64,000 bases of DNA from Haladaptatus sp. ZSTT2. GTDB taxonomy: Archaea > Halobacteriota > Halobacteria > Halobacteriales > Halococcaceae. The notes below the pieces were generated by a model. The model was not told the DNA's origin and did not search any database. It saw nothing but the letters and a program-made list of their open reading frames with translations. Positions within the stretch are counted from its first letter, which is position 1; every line of letters begins with the position of its first letter. The position numbers and the translations under genes were made by a program. The DNA is taken from contig NZ_JBAMHQ010000001.1 of NCBI RefSeq assembly GCF_037081775.1, positions 1,302,001-1,366,000 on the forward strand, given 5' to 3'. Below, in pieces: positions 7,572 to 16,776 of this stretch.

Positions 7572-9344
7572 ATGGTAAACACCCTCGTGTGGGTGCTCGC
7601 CGGTCTCGCCCTCTATTCGCTGGTTGCGATGGGCTTGCGAGCACGTGGACTGCTGCCCGACTCGGTTCGGGTGCAAGGTCCCATCACGACAATTCACACA
7701 CAACGCGGCAAGGCATTTCTCGACTGGCTCGCGGGGCCAAAGCGGTTCTGGCGCGCGTGGGGCAATCTCGGCATCGGCATCGCGCTCGTCATCATGGTCG
7801 GGTCGTTCCTCGCCGTGCTCTTTTCTGCGTACACCACGCTCACCCAGCCAACGGCAAGCGCCATCACCGAGCCGCGAAACGTGCTCGTCATCCCGGGCGT
7901 CAACGACTTCCTCCCGCTCTCTGCGGCCCCCGAAATCGTCCTCGGACTCTTGATTGGCCTCGTCGTCCACGAGGGTGGCCACGGCCTGCTCTGTCGGGTC
8001 GAAGACATCGACATCGACTCGATGGGGCTTGCGCTGATTACGCTCCTCCCGGTCGGCGCGTTTGTCGAACCCGACGAAGAGAGTAGGCAGAAAGCAGACC
8101 GCGGCGGCCAGACGCGCATGTTCGCCGCCGGTGTGACGAACAACTTCGCCGTCGCGCTCATCGCCTTCGCGCTCCTCTTTGGCCCTGTCGTTGGCTCGAT
8201 CGCCGTCGTGTCGGGTGCGCCCGTGGGCAACGTCGCTGACGGCTCTGCGGCCGCGAACGCCGGCATCCAGTCTGGCGACGTGATTACCCAAATCAACGGC
8301 GTTGATGTGACGCGCGCGGGCGACCTCCCTGCGGTGCTCGCAAACGAGAGTCGAACCGTCGAGGTCACCCTCAAGGACGGCGAGCAGAAAACCGTCGAGC
8401 GATCGCTGATTATCACCGGCGCGGTCCCGCGAGTCGTCGACGGCATCGACCTCTCCGGGGACGCACCGCCGACGATACAATCGGTAAACGGGACAGAAGT
8501 CCACACGCGAAGCGAATTGCGCGACGCCCTCCAGAATCGGACGGTCGCGACCCTCCAGACCGACAAAGGGAGCGCCACCTTCGCCGCCGGGGCGCTCGTG
8601 CAAGTGAGCGCTGACGGCCCGCTCGCCGCGGCGGGTGCGCCCGCAGAGGAGACGATGGTCATCACCGCCGTGAACGGCACGCGGACGGTCGACCAAGAGG
8701 CCCTCCAAGTCGCGCTTGCGAACACGGAAGCCGACCAGCGCGTCACCATAGAGGGCGTGCTTGACGGCGAGACCGTGAGCTACGACGTGACGCTCGACGA
8801 AAATCCGCGAACCGGCGGCGGCTTACTCGGCGTGTTCACCCAACCCGGCATCTCGGGCGTGACCGTCGATGACTTCGGCGTCGACCCGTACCCCGCAGAG
8901 CAGTACCTCGCGGCGCTTGGCGGTGACGGCGAGGATGGCTTCGGCGCAGTGTCGTTCATCCAGCGCATCGGCGTCATCCTGTTCCTGCCGTTTGCGAGCG
9001 TCCTCTCGCCGGGGCTGAACTACAACTTCGCTGGATTCGTTGACATGGTCACGAACTTCTACGAAATCCGCGGCCCACTCGCGTTCATGGGCGGGAGCCT
9101 GTTCACCGTGGCAAACGTCCTGTTCTGGGGTGGCTGGGTGAACTTGCAGTTGGGCTTTTTCAACTGCATCCCCGCCTTCCCGCTCGACGGCGGCCACATC
9201 TTGCGGACCAGCACGGAGGCCATCGTCTCGCGGTTGCCGATTCGTGACGGCCGCGAAGTGACGCGGGCGATTACGACTTCGATTACGCTCACGATGCTCG
9301 CGGGCCTCGTGCTCATGATTTTCGGGCCGCAACTGCTGGCCTGA
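7572..9344 (+). CDS. Large site-2 protease with PDZ domains
   Basis: A 590-residue polytopic membrane metalloprotease. The zinc site is split as HEGGH (about residue 134) and LDGGH (about 538). Between them are two extracytoplasmic PDZ-like domains, one around AGIQSGDVITQINGVDV (residues 230-250) and a second about residues 330-410. Near the C-terminus are further membrane helices. Haloarchaeal relatives are annotated as site-2 or RseP-like proteases that cleave transmembrane segments once a partner has trimmed the substrate; the target is not evident. The gene lies 54 bases after lysS on the same strand. It is the second S2P in the window and unlike the compact protein at 2481-3596. Confidence 0.9.
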   Translation: MVNTLVWVLAGLALYSLVAMGLRARGLLPDSVRVQGPITTIHTQRGKAFLDWLAGPKRFWRAWGNLGIGIALVIMVGSFLAVLFSAYTTLTQPTASAITEPRNVLVIPGVNDFLPLSAAPEIVLGLLIGLVVHEGGHGLLCRVEDIDIDSMGLALITLLPVGAFVEPDEESRQKADRGGQTRMFAAGVTNNFAVALIAFALLFGPVVGSIAVVSGAPVGNVADGSAAANAGIQSGDVITQINGVDVTRAGDLPAVLANESRTVEVTLKDGEQKTVERSLIITGAVPRVVDGIDLSGDAPPTIQSVNGTEVHTRSELRDALQNRTVATLQTDKGSATFAAGALVQVSADGPLAAAGAPAEETMVITAVNGTRTVDQEALQVALANTEADQRVTIEGVLDGETVSYDVTLDENPRTGGGLLGVFTQPGISGVTVDDFGVDPYPAEQYLAALGGDGEDGFGAVSFIQRIGVILFLPFASVLSPGLNYNFAGFVDMVTNFYEIRGPLAFMGGSLFTVANVLFWGGWVNLQLGFFNCIPAFPLDGGHILRTSTEAIVSRLPIRDGREVTRAITTSITLTMLAGLVLMIFGPQLLA

Positions 9345-9384
9345 AACTCACAACGCCCTTATTGGTGCCCACTAACACCCTGTC

Positions 9385-11208
9385 ATGGAGCGACGCGAAC
9401 CGCCACAGACCGACGAGGGTTGGTACGCACTGCACGACTTTCGGACGATAGACTGGGACGCTTGGCGCGAAGCGTCCGGCCGCGTCCGCGAGCGAGCCAC
9501 TGAGGAGGGCATTGAGTTTCTCACCGCCCACGAGGCGTTAGCAGACACGTCTGAGGGAGCGTCGGCGGTGTTCTCAGTTCTCGGGCACAAAGCCGATTTA
9601 CTCATCTTACACCTGCGCCCGACGATGGCCCAACTAGACGTAGCAGAACGCCAGTTCGAACAGACCGCATTTGCTGAATTTACCGAACAAACCTCCTCGT
9701 ACGTCTCGGTCACGGAGGTTTCGGGCTACATGTCTCAGGAGTATTTCGAGGACGACGGTGAGGTTGATACGGGCATCGCGCGGTACATCCAGTCGCGCAT
9801 CAAACCCGACCTGCCCGACGCCGAGTTCGTCTCCTTCTACCCGATGAGTAAGCGTCGCGGCCCCGAGAACAACTGGTACGACTTGCCGTTCGACGAACGT
9901 GCAGACCACCTTTCGAGCCACGGCGAAATCGGGAAACAGTACGCCGGAAAGGTAAAACAGGTCATCACTGGTTCGATTGGCATGGACGACTGGGAGTGGG
10001 GTGTCACGCTGTTTGCAGACGACATGACCGACATCAAGCAACTGCTCAACGAGATGCGCTTTGACCCCTCTACCTCCAAATTCGCGGAGTTCGGTCCGTT
10101 CTTCGTCGGGCGGCGCTTCCCGCCTGCGGACTTAGCAGCCTACCTCGCAGGCGAACACGTCCCGACAGGCACAGCCCCCGAGGTCGAACACGAATCTGCA
10201 GACAGCACCCACCGCGGCCCGCCCGTCGCGGACGACGACGACGAGCCAACCCACGAGGAAGTGGACGGCGAACAGTTCGAACAAACACTCAGAACGCACG
10301 GTATCTCGCTTGCCGACTACGACGAAGCGGGTTATGGCCTCATCTTCCGGTCGACCGCCGACGCAGAAGACCTCGCCGCCGAGGTAAGCGGGCTGCGCAA
10401 AAACTTCGACCACTACGACACGCACGTGATGACCACGGTTCGCGCCGACGCCGGGCACGCGGGCGTCATCAGCCTCTGGAAGAACCAGCGTGCCGCGGAG
10501 ACGGCCGCCGGCTTCCTCTCTGACTTAGATGGCGTCGAATCGGGGATGGGCGCACTGCTCGGTGACGAAACAGCTGACGAAGACGCGGACACCGACGAGT
10601 CCACCTCCCACGGCACGGACGAAGATACAGACTTGCGCGCCGAATTGGAAGACCTCAACATCTACTCCGGACAGCCACACGGCGAAGACGTGTGGTCAAT
10701 GGTGCTCTACTCCGAGGCAGACCCACAGGACGTGTACGACGAAGTGGACAGCATGCGCGAGCGGTTCGACCACTACGACACGCACGTCAAAACCGCCGTG
10801 TACACCGCCGAGGTGGCGGACAAGACGGCAATCGTCAGCATCTGGAAAACCCAGAGTGCGGCGAACACTGCGGGTGGGTTCCTCGCAGACCTGCCGGGCA
10901 TCGTTGCCCGCGCAGGCGAGGAGTCCGGTTTCGGGACGATGGGTATGTTTTACACCGTGAAACCAGAGTACCGCGACGATTTCGTCGAGAAGTTCGAGAC
11001 GGTTGGCGGCCTTCTCGCAGACATGGACGGCCACTTGGAGACGGCGCTGCTCGCCAATCTCGACGACGAAAACGACATGTTCATCGCCAGCCAGTGGCGC
11101 GACCGCGACGCCGCGATGGCCTTCTTCCGGAGCGAGGCGTTCCGCGACACCGTCCAGTGGGGTCGCGACATCCTCGCAGACCGCCCACGCCACGTCTTCC
11201 TCGCGTAA
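9385..11208 (+). CDS. pitA: PitA/HemQ-like heme protein with duplicated middle domain and ABM domain
   Basis: A 607-residue cytoplasmic protein. Residues about 1-255 are a chlorite dismutase/HemQ domain, with the family stretch HGEIGKQYAGKVKQVITGS, DDWEWGVTLFADD and MRFDPSTSKFAEFGPFFVGRR. HemQ proteins decarboxylate coproheme; archaeal PitA is described as a Cld-ABM fusion. Two related segments follow, each with FDHYDTHV (about residues 341 and 461) followed by a SLWK/SIWK and AAxTAxGFL block, then a C-terminal antibiotic-biosynthesis-monooxygenase-like domain ending in DILADRPRHVF. Acidic linkers separate them. I see an internal duplication of roughly 120 residues. The symbol follows the haloarchaeal name. 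Confidence 0.85.
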   Translation: MERREPPQTDEGWYALHDFRTIDWDAWREASGRVRERATEEGIEFLTAHEALADTSEGASAVFSVLGHKADLLILHLRPTMAQLDVAERQFEQTAFAEFTEQTSSYVSVTEVSGYMSQEYFEDDGEVDTGIARYIQSRIKPDLPDAEFVSFYPMSKRRGPENNWYDLPFDERADHLSSHGEIGKQYAGKVKQVITGSIGMDDWEWGVTLFADDMTDIKQLLNEMRFDPSTSKFAEFGPFFVGRRFPPADLAAYLAGEHVPTGTAPEVEHESADSTHRGPPVADDDDEPTHEEVDGEQFEQTLRTHGISLADYDEAGYGLIFRSTADAEDLAAEVSGLRKNFDHYDTHVMTTVRADAGHAGVISLWKNQRAAETAAGFLSDLDGVESGMGALLGDETADEDADTDESTSHGTDEDTDLRAELEDLNIYSGQPHGEDVWSMVLYSEADPQDVYDEVDSMRERFDHYDTHVKTAVYTAEVADKTAIVSIWKTQSAANTAGGFLADLPGIVARAGEESGFGTMGMFYTVKPEYRDDFVEKFETVGGLLADMDGHLETALLANLDDENDMFIASQWRDRDAAMAFFRSEAFRDTVQWGRDILADRPRHVFLA

Positions 11209-11421
11209 GCGACGACCGGCGATTTCTCGATTTTTCTGAAACGGGCGACATTTTTTGACGGGATTAAGTACTGCAGAAGGCAAACGCACAGTTTCGAACA
11301 TGTTTGGAGGACAAACAACAGAGAGTGGTGCAGATTAGATGGCATTCACCTAGTTATCTAAAGAATATTAAGGTGTATGTCCAGAACTATTAAACAGTGG
11401 TAGCTGGTTGTCACAGATAAG

Positions 11422-11868
11422 ATGATACAGATTTACGTTGCCTCACTCGCGGCAACTGCGCTCCCGACTGTTCCACCAACTGCGACCGCTATGGAAGCGG
11501 CGTACCTGCTCAGAGAACCAGACGTGCCCGCGCTCGTCGTCATTGACGACACGGAAACGGTGGTGGGGATGGTGACGGAGGCGGACATCGTCGCACTCGT
11601 CGCAGAGGAGAGCACGCACTTGCCCGTTTCCAGCTTCATGTCGAGTCCCGTCGTGACCGTGACGCCGGAGACGAGCGTCCACGTCGCAGCCGATACGATG
11701 CAAAAGACCGGCGTGAAACACCTGCCAGTGGTCGGAGATGGTGTCTACCGCGGCCTGCTCAGTGTCGAGGACATTGCGCCGTACGTCTCGCGCCACCGCC
11801 TCGATATCGAGTGGAAAGGTGACACCTTTAGCGCACCTGAGGGGACGACGCTACAGCCCGCTGACTAA
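11422..11868 (+). CDS. CBS-domain pair protein
   Basis: A 148-residue protein made of two CBS domains: residues about 20-75 (ALVVIDDTETVVGMVTEADI) and about 80-135 (HLPVVGDGVYRGLLSVEDI). CBS pairs bind adenosyl ligands such as AMP, ATP or SAM and act as energy or ligand sensors; without another domain the partner is unknown. ATG at 11422 follows an AT-rich spacer of about 200 bases (11209-11421) that contains the likely promoter near 11350-11400. It stands alone between the heme protein and a convergent methyltransferase. Confidence 0.85.
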   Translation: MIQIYVASLAATALPTVPPTATAMEAAYLLREPDVPALVVIDDTETVVGMVTEADIVALVAEESTHLPVSSFMSSPVVTVTPETSVHVAADTMQKTGVKHLPVVGDGVYRGLLSVEDIAPYVSRHRLDIEWKGDTFSAPEGTTLQPAD

Positions 11869-11910
11869 GGTTCGTTCTTCGTTGACGGGTGGCTCCTCCG
11901 ACGGCCCTTT

Positions 11911-12678
11911 TCACGACTTGATCGCTCTGACCCGCAACCGCCGGTAGTCGGCCACCCAGTCTCCCTCTTCGAACAACACTGGTCGTAGTTGCGCAGTGAC
12001 ATCGTTGAGAACCGTTTGCTGGTCGTCTGCGGGAATCTCGTCAAGCATTGCGCCCGCGAACATCCGCAGCCAGTTTTCGAGGCCCGCCTCACCGTCGTCG
12101 AGCGTCGTCGGTCGGTCGAAGAGGGTCGCATCTCGCACCTCGAAGCCCGCGCCTTCGAGCACGGTCGCGTACTCGCCAATGGACGGGAAGTACCACGGGT
12201 TTGCGGGCGCAATATCGTACCCGGCGTCCGCGGCGGCGTCGATGAGGCCCGTCTCGATGGTTTCGATGTTGCCGGTTCCGCCGAGTTCAACCACCAATCG
12301 CCCGCCGGATTTGAGGGCGGCCGCGAGTGAGTCTGCGACCGCAGCTGCCTCTGGAATCCAGTGAAGCGCGGCGTTCGAGAACACGGCGTCGAACGGGCGC
12401 TCGAACGCGATGTCGCGAGCGTCGCCTTCAATAAACGTGAGGTCAGGGTATTGCGCTCTGGCCTCTGCGAGCATCTCTGCAGACTGGTCAAGACCGACGA
12501 CTTCAGCGCCGCTGTCCGCCAATTGCGCCGTCAGGTGGCCCGTCCCACAGCCCACGTCTAAGATGCGCTCGCCGGGTTCGGGGGCGAGCAGGTCGACGAG
12601 CGACGCGCCGTACTCGTGGACGAACGAGTGATGGGCGTCGTACAGCGAGGAGTCCCACGCAGAGTCATCTCGTGTCAT
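11911..12678 (-). CDS. Class I SAM-dependent methyltransferase
   Basis: A 255-residue soluble methyltransferase. Motif I is ILDVGCGTGHLTAQLA (about residues 39-54), motif II VVGLDQSAEML, and FSNAALHWIPEAAAV resembles the trans-aconitate/Tam-like subgroup. The C-terminal half (WYFPSIGEYATVLEGAGFEV and RMFAGAMLDEIP) also fits the Tam-like or ubiquinone-type group with small-molecule carboxylate or lipid substrates. The substrate cannot be assigned. The gene is convergent with the CBS gene. Confidence 0.85.
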   Translation of the reverse strand: MTRDDSAWDSSLYDAHHSFVHEYGASLVDLLAPEPGERILDVGCGTGHLTAQLADSGAEVVGLDQSAEMLAEARAQYPDLTFIEGDARDIAFERPFDAVFSNAALHWIPEAAAVADSLAAALKSGGRLVVELGGTGNIETIETGLIDAAADAGYDIAPANPWYFPSIGEYATVLEGAGFEVRDATLFDRPTTLDDGEAGLENWLRMFAGAMLDEIPADDQQTVLNDVTAQLRPVLFEEGDWVADYRRLRVRAIKS

Positions 12679-12732
12679 TGATTGCCACGGCTACACGGCG
12701 GGGGACAAAGAAGGTGTGGCTGCGGGCAGGAT

Positions 12733-13103
12733 TCAAGTCGGGCATTCGGGATTCACGAGGTGATAGAGGACTTCAGACTCGACGAGATAGGGGTCGCCGT
12801 CCATCACGTCGTTGAACTCGGCGACGAACGCGGCCAATTCATCTGAAAGTTCGTCGGGGTTCTCGGTGACTTGCTTGAACACGTCGTACACCGTCGCGCC
12901 CTCTTCGGCTTCGATGTAGTAGGTAACGAAATCGCCGTCTGCGTCGGTTCTGAGGAAGGCGGATTCGGTGTGGACCCCCTCCGCGTCCAGAATGGCGAGC
13001 ACGGCTCTGCGTACTCAGGGTTATCGAACTGCGAGAGCAACGCCTTCGCGCGCTCGGTTTGTCCGGGTGCAATGCGCTGGTTTACGAGCAGGGCATCTCC
13101 CAT
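12733..13103 (-). pseudogene. Frameshifted small alpha/beta protein (DUF6176-like)
   Basis: Two overlapping frames together give one coherent protein of about 123 residues. The first, from the ATG at 13103, reads MGDALLVNQRIAPGQTERAKALLSQF and DNPEYAE; the continuation from about 13002 reads VLAILDAEGVHTESAFLRTD, then GDFVTYYIEAEEGATVYDVF and ends LVNPECPT. The frames switch at about 13003-13007, as if one base were missing after the GAG codon. The pattern of YYIEAEE after a GD turn matches what I recall of the DUF6176 ferredoxin-like family. It could be a decayed gene or a sequencing error; both halves keep protein-like composition, which argues for a recent event. Confidence 0.7.
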
Positions 13104-13350
13104 ATGTGAATCGACTCAGGAGCGTGCGATAAATCTTGGGTAGCCAACAGGTTTGCGTGCCTGTCTCGCGCTTCATCTCGAACGTCAGACAAGTCACTAT
13201 CTGTGAGTTTCGACTCGCAATCAAGGGGTTCGATCGGTTCACCGAGTCGTGATATGCAACCCAACAGGTAGACCGTGGTGAAAGTGAACAAAAATCTGCG
13301 TCAGACGTCTTTCTCCTTGCTATTTTCGAGTTGCAGCGAAGGGGTTCGGA
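13104..13350. other. Intergenic region without recognised gene
   Basis: About 250 bases between two minus-strand genes. Base composition is mixed, with A/T-rich stretches near 13110-13150 and 13270-13330. Short open frames crossing the region have no protein-like features. No repeat or RNA structure stands out. Confidence 0.4.
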
Positions 13351-14409
13351 TTATGCGCCAGCGTTCTTAAGTTTCAGGCCTGCGGCGTCGATGTCTTCGC
13401 CGTCAACCGAGGAGCGAAGGCTGTCCATGCCGTCGTTTCTGTCGATTTTGAAGTTTGTTTCGTACAGCTCTGCGACGCGGGCTTGTTCCTCGACTGTGAG
13501 CGGTGGCGTCTCCGAGGCGGCGGCCCACTCGGTGATGTCGTCGGTCGAGTGGAACGTCGGCGTGACGGAGGCGACCTCGTCGTGGCTGAGGAGCCACTGG
13601 ATGGCCGCCTGTGCCATGGTTCGTGCGCCGTCATGTTCGAGGAATCGCACCGTTTCGAGTTTCTCCCAGCCCGTCTCGTACCATTCGTCGGGGCGGAAGC
13701 CGCGGTGGTCGCCGGCTTCGAGTTCCGTTTCGGGGCGAACCTGCTCGTTCAAGAGACCAGAGGAGTGGGGCACCCGCGCGATGACGGAGGTGTCCGCGTT
13801 CTCCCGGCGGATGGTGTCGATGAAGTGCTGGCCAGGAACCTGCTCGAACATGTTGAACACGGTCTGGACGGCGTCGAAGTCGAGTTCGACGGCGCGGTCG
13901 CCCTCTGCGAGCCAGCCAATCGAGGGGCCAAGGGCCCAGCCGAGGGCGTCCACGCGGCCTTCGTCGCGCAGGTCGAAGAGCACGTCCATGACCTCGGGGG
14001 TGACTTCCGCGACGTTCGCGTTGTGCAGTTGGAGGAAGTCAATGTGTTCGACGCCGAGGCGGTCGATGCTTTTCTCGACGCACTGGCGCATCCAGGCTGG
14101 GTCTAAGTTCTTCGGAATCTCGCCGTGACCCGCCTGTGCGTGGTTGTAGAAGTCGTAGCCGATTTTCGTCCCGATGGTGACCTCGTCGCGGTGTTCTGCG
14201 AGGGCTTTCCCGATGAGTTCCTCAGAGCGCCCGTGGCCGTACACGTCGCCCGTGTCGAAGAACGTAATTCCCTCAGAGAGGGCGTGTTGAACCATCTCTA
14301 CGGACTCGTCTTCGGTTTTGTCGCCCCACCAGTCGGTGCCGACGACCCACGCGCCGAACCCGACTTCGCTTACCTCGACGCCAGAGTCGCCGAGTGTTCG
14401 AGAGTGCAT
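13351..14409 (-). CDS. Aldo/keto reductase
   Basis: A 352-residue NADP-dependent oxidoreductase of the aldo/keto reductase superfamily, TIM barrel. The N-terminus LGDSGVEVSEVGFGAWVVG is typical; the catalytic tetrad can be read as Asp in FFDTGDVYGHGRSE, Tyr in the same motif, Lys in VTIGTKIGYD and His in FLQLHNAN. The C-terminal cofactor segment AAIQWLLSHDEVASVTP is present. The natural substrate is not predictable; this subgroup includes general stress protein 69-like and related sugar/aldehyde reductases. No operon partner is adjacent. Confidence 0.9.
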   Translation of the reverse strand: MHSRTLGDSGVEVSEVGFGAWVVGTDWWGDKTEDESVEMVQHALSEGITFFDTGDVYGHGRSEELIGKALAEHRDEVTIGTKIGYDFYNHAQAGHGEIPKNLDPAWMRQCVEKSIDRLGVEHIDFLQLHNANVAEVTPEVMDVLFDLRDEGRVDALGWALGPSIGWLAEGDRAVELDFDAVQTVFNMFEQVPGQHFIDTIRRENADTSVIARVPHSSGLLNEQVRPETELEAGDHRGFRPDEWYETGWEKLETVRFLEHDGARTMAQAAIQWLLSHDEVASVTPTFHSTDDITEWAAASETPPLTVEEQARVAELYETNFKIDRNDGMDSLRSSVDGEDIDAAGLKLKNAGA

Positions 14410-14542
14410 GTGCGCGGGTAGGTGAGAGAGGCACTTATCCGTGTGGATTTTCCGCCGAACGGCCGGTACAGTTATTGTGCCGGGCGCTACCGGGAGTGCC
14501 GTAACGGAAACCCCTATCAGTCACCAGCGTGAACCGGTGGAC

Positions 14543-15445
14543 ATGACGAAGCGACACGTTCACCTGCCCGCTGGCGCCGAGGCAGGTATCCGCGCTTTCA
14601 TCGACGAGGTCGACGACCGCCTCTCTTCTGACGATGAAAGCACCTGTGAGGTCGTCGAAGACGTCCTCATTGACCTCTATGGCGACCGAGAAGCGTACGA
14701 GCGATGGCAAAACGGCGAGGACATCTCGACCGCAGAGCGCGTCCGCCTGCAGGGGTACGACCCGTGTAACTCCTCGCTCGAAAGCGAATACTACGCCGAA
14801 AAAGACGAAGAGCAGTTCAAGCGCTCGAAACACCTCCAGTGGCTCTGGCGGCAGTTCGACGCCACGCCGATGGCAGACAACATCGAGTTCGCCCTCCGTT
14901 TCCGCCAGATGCTCGCAAACCATCTGTTCGAGGACGCAGGCGACAACCTCCGCATCTTCAAGGGCGTCACGATGACCTACGGCCACAACATTTCTGTGGG
15001 CGACAACACCGTCATCCACGACGACGTCCACTTAGACGACCGCGGCAAGCTTTCGATTGGAAGCCGCTGTTCGATTTCTGATGGCGTCCACGTCTACAGC
15101 CACGACCACGACATCAACGACCAAACCGCGGTCGAAAACTTCCACACCATCGTCGAAGACGACGTGCGCCTCACCTTCGACGCGATGGTACGTGCTGGCG
15201 TCAAAGTCGGTGAGAATTCCGTCGTCGGCGCACGCTCGGTCGTCCAACACGACGTGCCCGCCCACCACGTCGTCGTCGGCCAACCCGCAAAGAGCGTCCG
15301 CGTGAAACCCGGCTGGGAGTCCGTTGCCCACCCGGTAGACGAGAAATACGAAAGCCACCGCGACGACCGCAAGATTCCGTACGACCTCCCCGAGAATCTG
15401 GACGTGTTCGACGAGTTCGGGCGCGACCGAACGCCGCCGAACTGA
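14543..15445 (+). CDS. Hexapeptide-repeat (left-handed beta-helix) acyltransferase
   Basis: A 300-residue protein. The second half holds the imperfect hexapeptide repeats of the LbH fold: ISVGDNTVIHDDVHLDDRGK, LSIGSRCSISDGVHVYSHDH and VKVGENSVVGARSVVQHDVP, closing with HVVVGQPAKSVRVKPG. This last motif is characteristic of galactoside/maltose O-acetyltransferase-like enzymes using acetyl-CoA. The first 150 residues are an acidic helical extension (LEDYGDREAYERW-type region) that is longer than in bacterial relatives. The ATG at 14543 is chosen because the open frame upstream lacks protein character. Acceptor unknown; a sugar or glycan is plausible. Confidence 0.82.
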   Translation: MTKRHVHLPAGAEAGIRAFIDEVDDRLSSDDESTCEVVEDVLIDLYGDREAYERWQNGEDISTAERVRLQGYDPCNSSLESEYYAEKDEEQFKRSKHLQWLWRQFDATPMADNIEFALRFRQMLANHLFEDAGDNLRIFKGVTMTYGHNISVGDNTVIHDDVHLDDRGKLSIGSRCSISDGVHVYSHDHDINDQTAVENFHTIVEDDVRLTFDAMVRAGVKVGENSVVGARSVVQHDVPAHHVVVGQPAKSVRVKPGWESVAHPVDEKYESHRDDRKIPYDLPENLDVFDEFGRDRTPPN

Positions 15446-15600
15446 CTTCTGCGACAGTAACCTACTCGTGCCCCCCTCGTTGGTGAGCCATGCGTCGGTC
15501 ATTCGAGGAGCCGGAACCGCACAGAACCGCTTGTACCGACGTTTCTGCTGGTGCAGCCCACTACAGTGCGCTCGCAAAACACGACGCCAACTCCTCGAAA

Positions 15601-15624
15601 ACCCTCCCAAAGGAGGGCTTTTCC
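15601..15624 (+). terminator. Hairpin followed by a short T run
   Basis: CCCTCC-CAAA-GGAGGG at 15602-15617 forms a perfect six-pair stem, followed by a pyrimidine stretch CTTTT at 15618-15622. It lies in the 200-base spacer between the acyltransferase (ends 15445) and the sugar dehydrogenase (starts 15647). It could end transcription or act in the leader of the downstream gene; archaeal termination depends mainly on T runs, so the assignment is tentative. Confidence 0.4.
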
Positions 15625-15646
15625 CGCCGTGGTTGCTACCCAGTCT

Positions 15647-16726
15647 ATGGACAGACGAACCTACCTCGCGGGCCTCGCCGCCGCGAGTGCAGGACTGGCG
15701 GGCTGTACGCTCCCCGGTGTTGGCGGCCCCGCCCCCGAGAACACGACGACGACCGTTGGCGAGCAAGAAATCGTCGTTGAGTCGGTCGTCTCTGACCTCC
15801 ATGTACCGTGGGAGGCGGCGTTCCGCGACGGCGACCTTTTCATCACCGAACGCCCCGGACGCATCGTCCGGGCGCGAGACGGCGACCACGAGGTCGTCCT
15901 CGACATGAGCGATTCCACTGCTGCACAGGGCGAAGGTGGCTTACTCGGTCTCGTGTTCCATCCCGAGGACGACGTGGCCTACACCTACCAGACGTACAAT
16001 TCAGACGCAGGCCTCGCAAACCGCATCCTCCGCCACGACCTGACGAACGACTGGGCCTTCGAGCCAATTCTCGACGGGATTCCCGGCGCGAGAACCCACG
16101 ACGGCGGGCGGCTTGCGATTGGGCCTGAGGGCGCACTCTACGCGACCGCAGGCGACGCCCGTCAGGAAGGCCCCCAAAATACCGAGACGCTGAACGGAAA
16201 GGTGCTTCGCCTGACCTTCGAGGGCGACCCCCACCCCGACAACCCGTTCGACAACGAGGTGTTCACCTACGGCCACCGCAACCCACAGGGGCTTGCCTTC
16301 CGCGACGGCGAGCTCTTCTCGGTCGAACACGGCCCCGACCACTCTGACGAAATCAACGTCCTCGAAGCTGGGAACAACTATGGGTGGCCCGAAGTCATGG
16401 GTGACTCAGACGGCGAGTTCACCGACCCGCTTGCCTCCTACACGCCGACTATCGCGCCGGGCGGGGCGATGTTTTACGACGGCCCCATCACCCAGTGGCA
16501 AGGCGACTTCTTCTTCGGGACGCTCAAAGCGACACACCTGCGTCGAATCCGCTTCGATGGGCGAGATGTCGTCGAACAAGAGGAGCTGTTAGTCGATGAC
16601 TATGGCCGCCTGCGAACGCCATTTTCGGGACCAGACGGCCACCTGTACGTCACAACCAGCAACCGGGACGGCCGCGGGGCGGCGAAATCCGGCGACGACC
16701 GAATTATCCGACTTCGGCCTGCCTAA
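15647..16726 (+). CDS. PQQ-type soluble aldose/glucose dehydrogenase, Tat lipoprotein
   Basis: A 359-residue secreted beta-propeller of the glucose/sorbosone dehydrogenase (GSDH) family. The leader MDRRTYLAGLAAASAGLAGC has twin arginines and a lipobox ending in Cys, so it is probably Tat-exported and lipid-anchored. Family motifs: GEGGLLGLVFHPEDDVAYTY, ARTHDGGRLAIGPEGALY, YGHRNPQGLAF and EHGPDHSDEINVLEAGNNYG. Relatives oxidise sugars with pyrroloquinoline quinone; whether this host makes or imports PQQ is not shown here. The upstream in-frame extension is rejected because it buries the signal peptide. Confidence 0.88.
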   Translation: MDRRTYLAGLAAASAGLAGCTLPGVGGPAPENTTTTVGEQEIVVESVVSDLHVPWEAAFRDGDLFITERPGRIVRARDGDHEVVLDMSDSTAAQGEGGLLGLVFHPEDDVAYTYQTYNSDAGLANRILRHDLTNDWAFEPILDGIPGARTHDGGRLAIGPEGALYATAGDARQEGPQNTETLNGKVLRLTFEGDPHPDNPFDNEVFTYGHRNPQGLAFRDGELFSVEHGPDHSDEINVLEAGNNYGWPEVMGDSDGEFTDPLASYTPTIAPGGAMFYDGPITQWQGDFFFGTLKATHLRRIRFDGRDVVEQEELLVDDYGRLRTPFSGPDGHLYVTTSNRDGRGAAKSGDDRIIRLRPA

Positions 16727-16776
16727 CCCCGTGTAACGCCGAAGAGACAAAGTACCTTGACAACGTATCTCAGGAT

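Noticed and set aside
6858-8708. 616-residue open frame on the minus strand opposite lysS and the S2P gene
   Set aside because: Both plus-strand genes there are recognisable proteins; the antisense frame is low-complexity, arginine-rich and has no motif, an effect of the high GC content.
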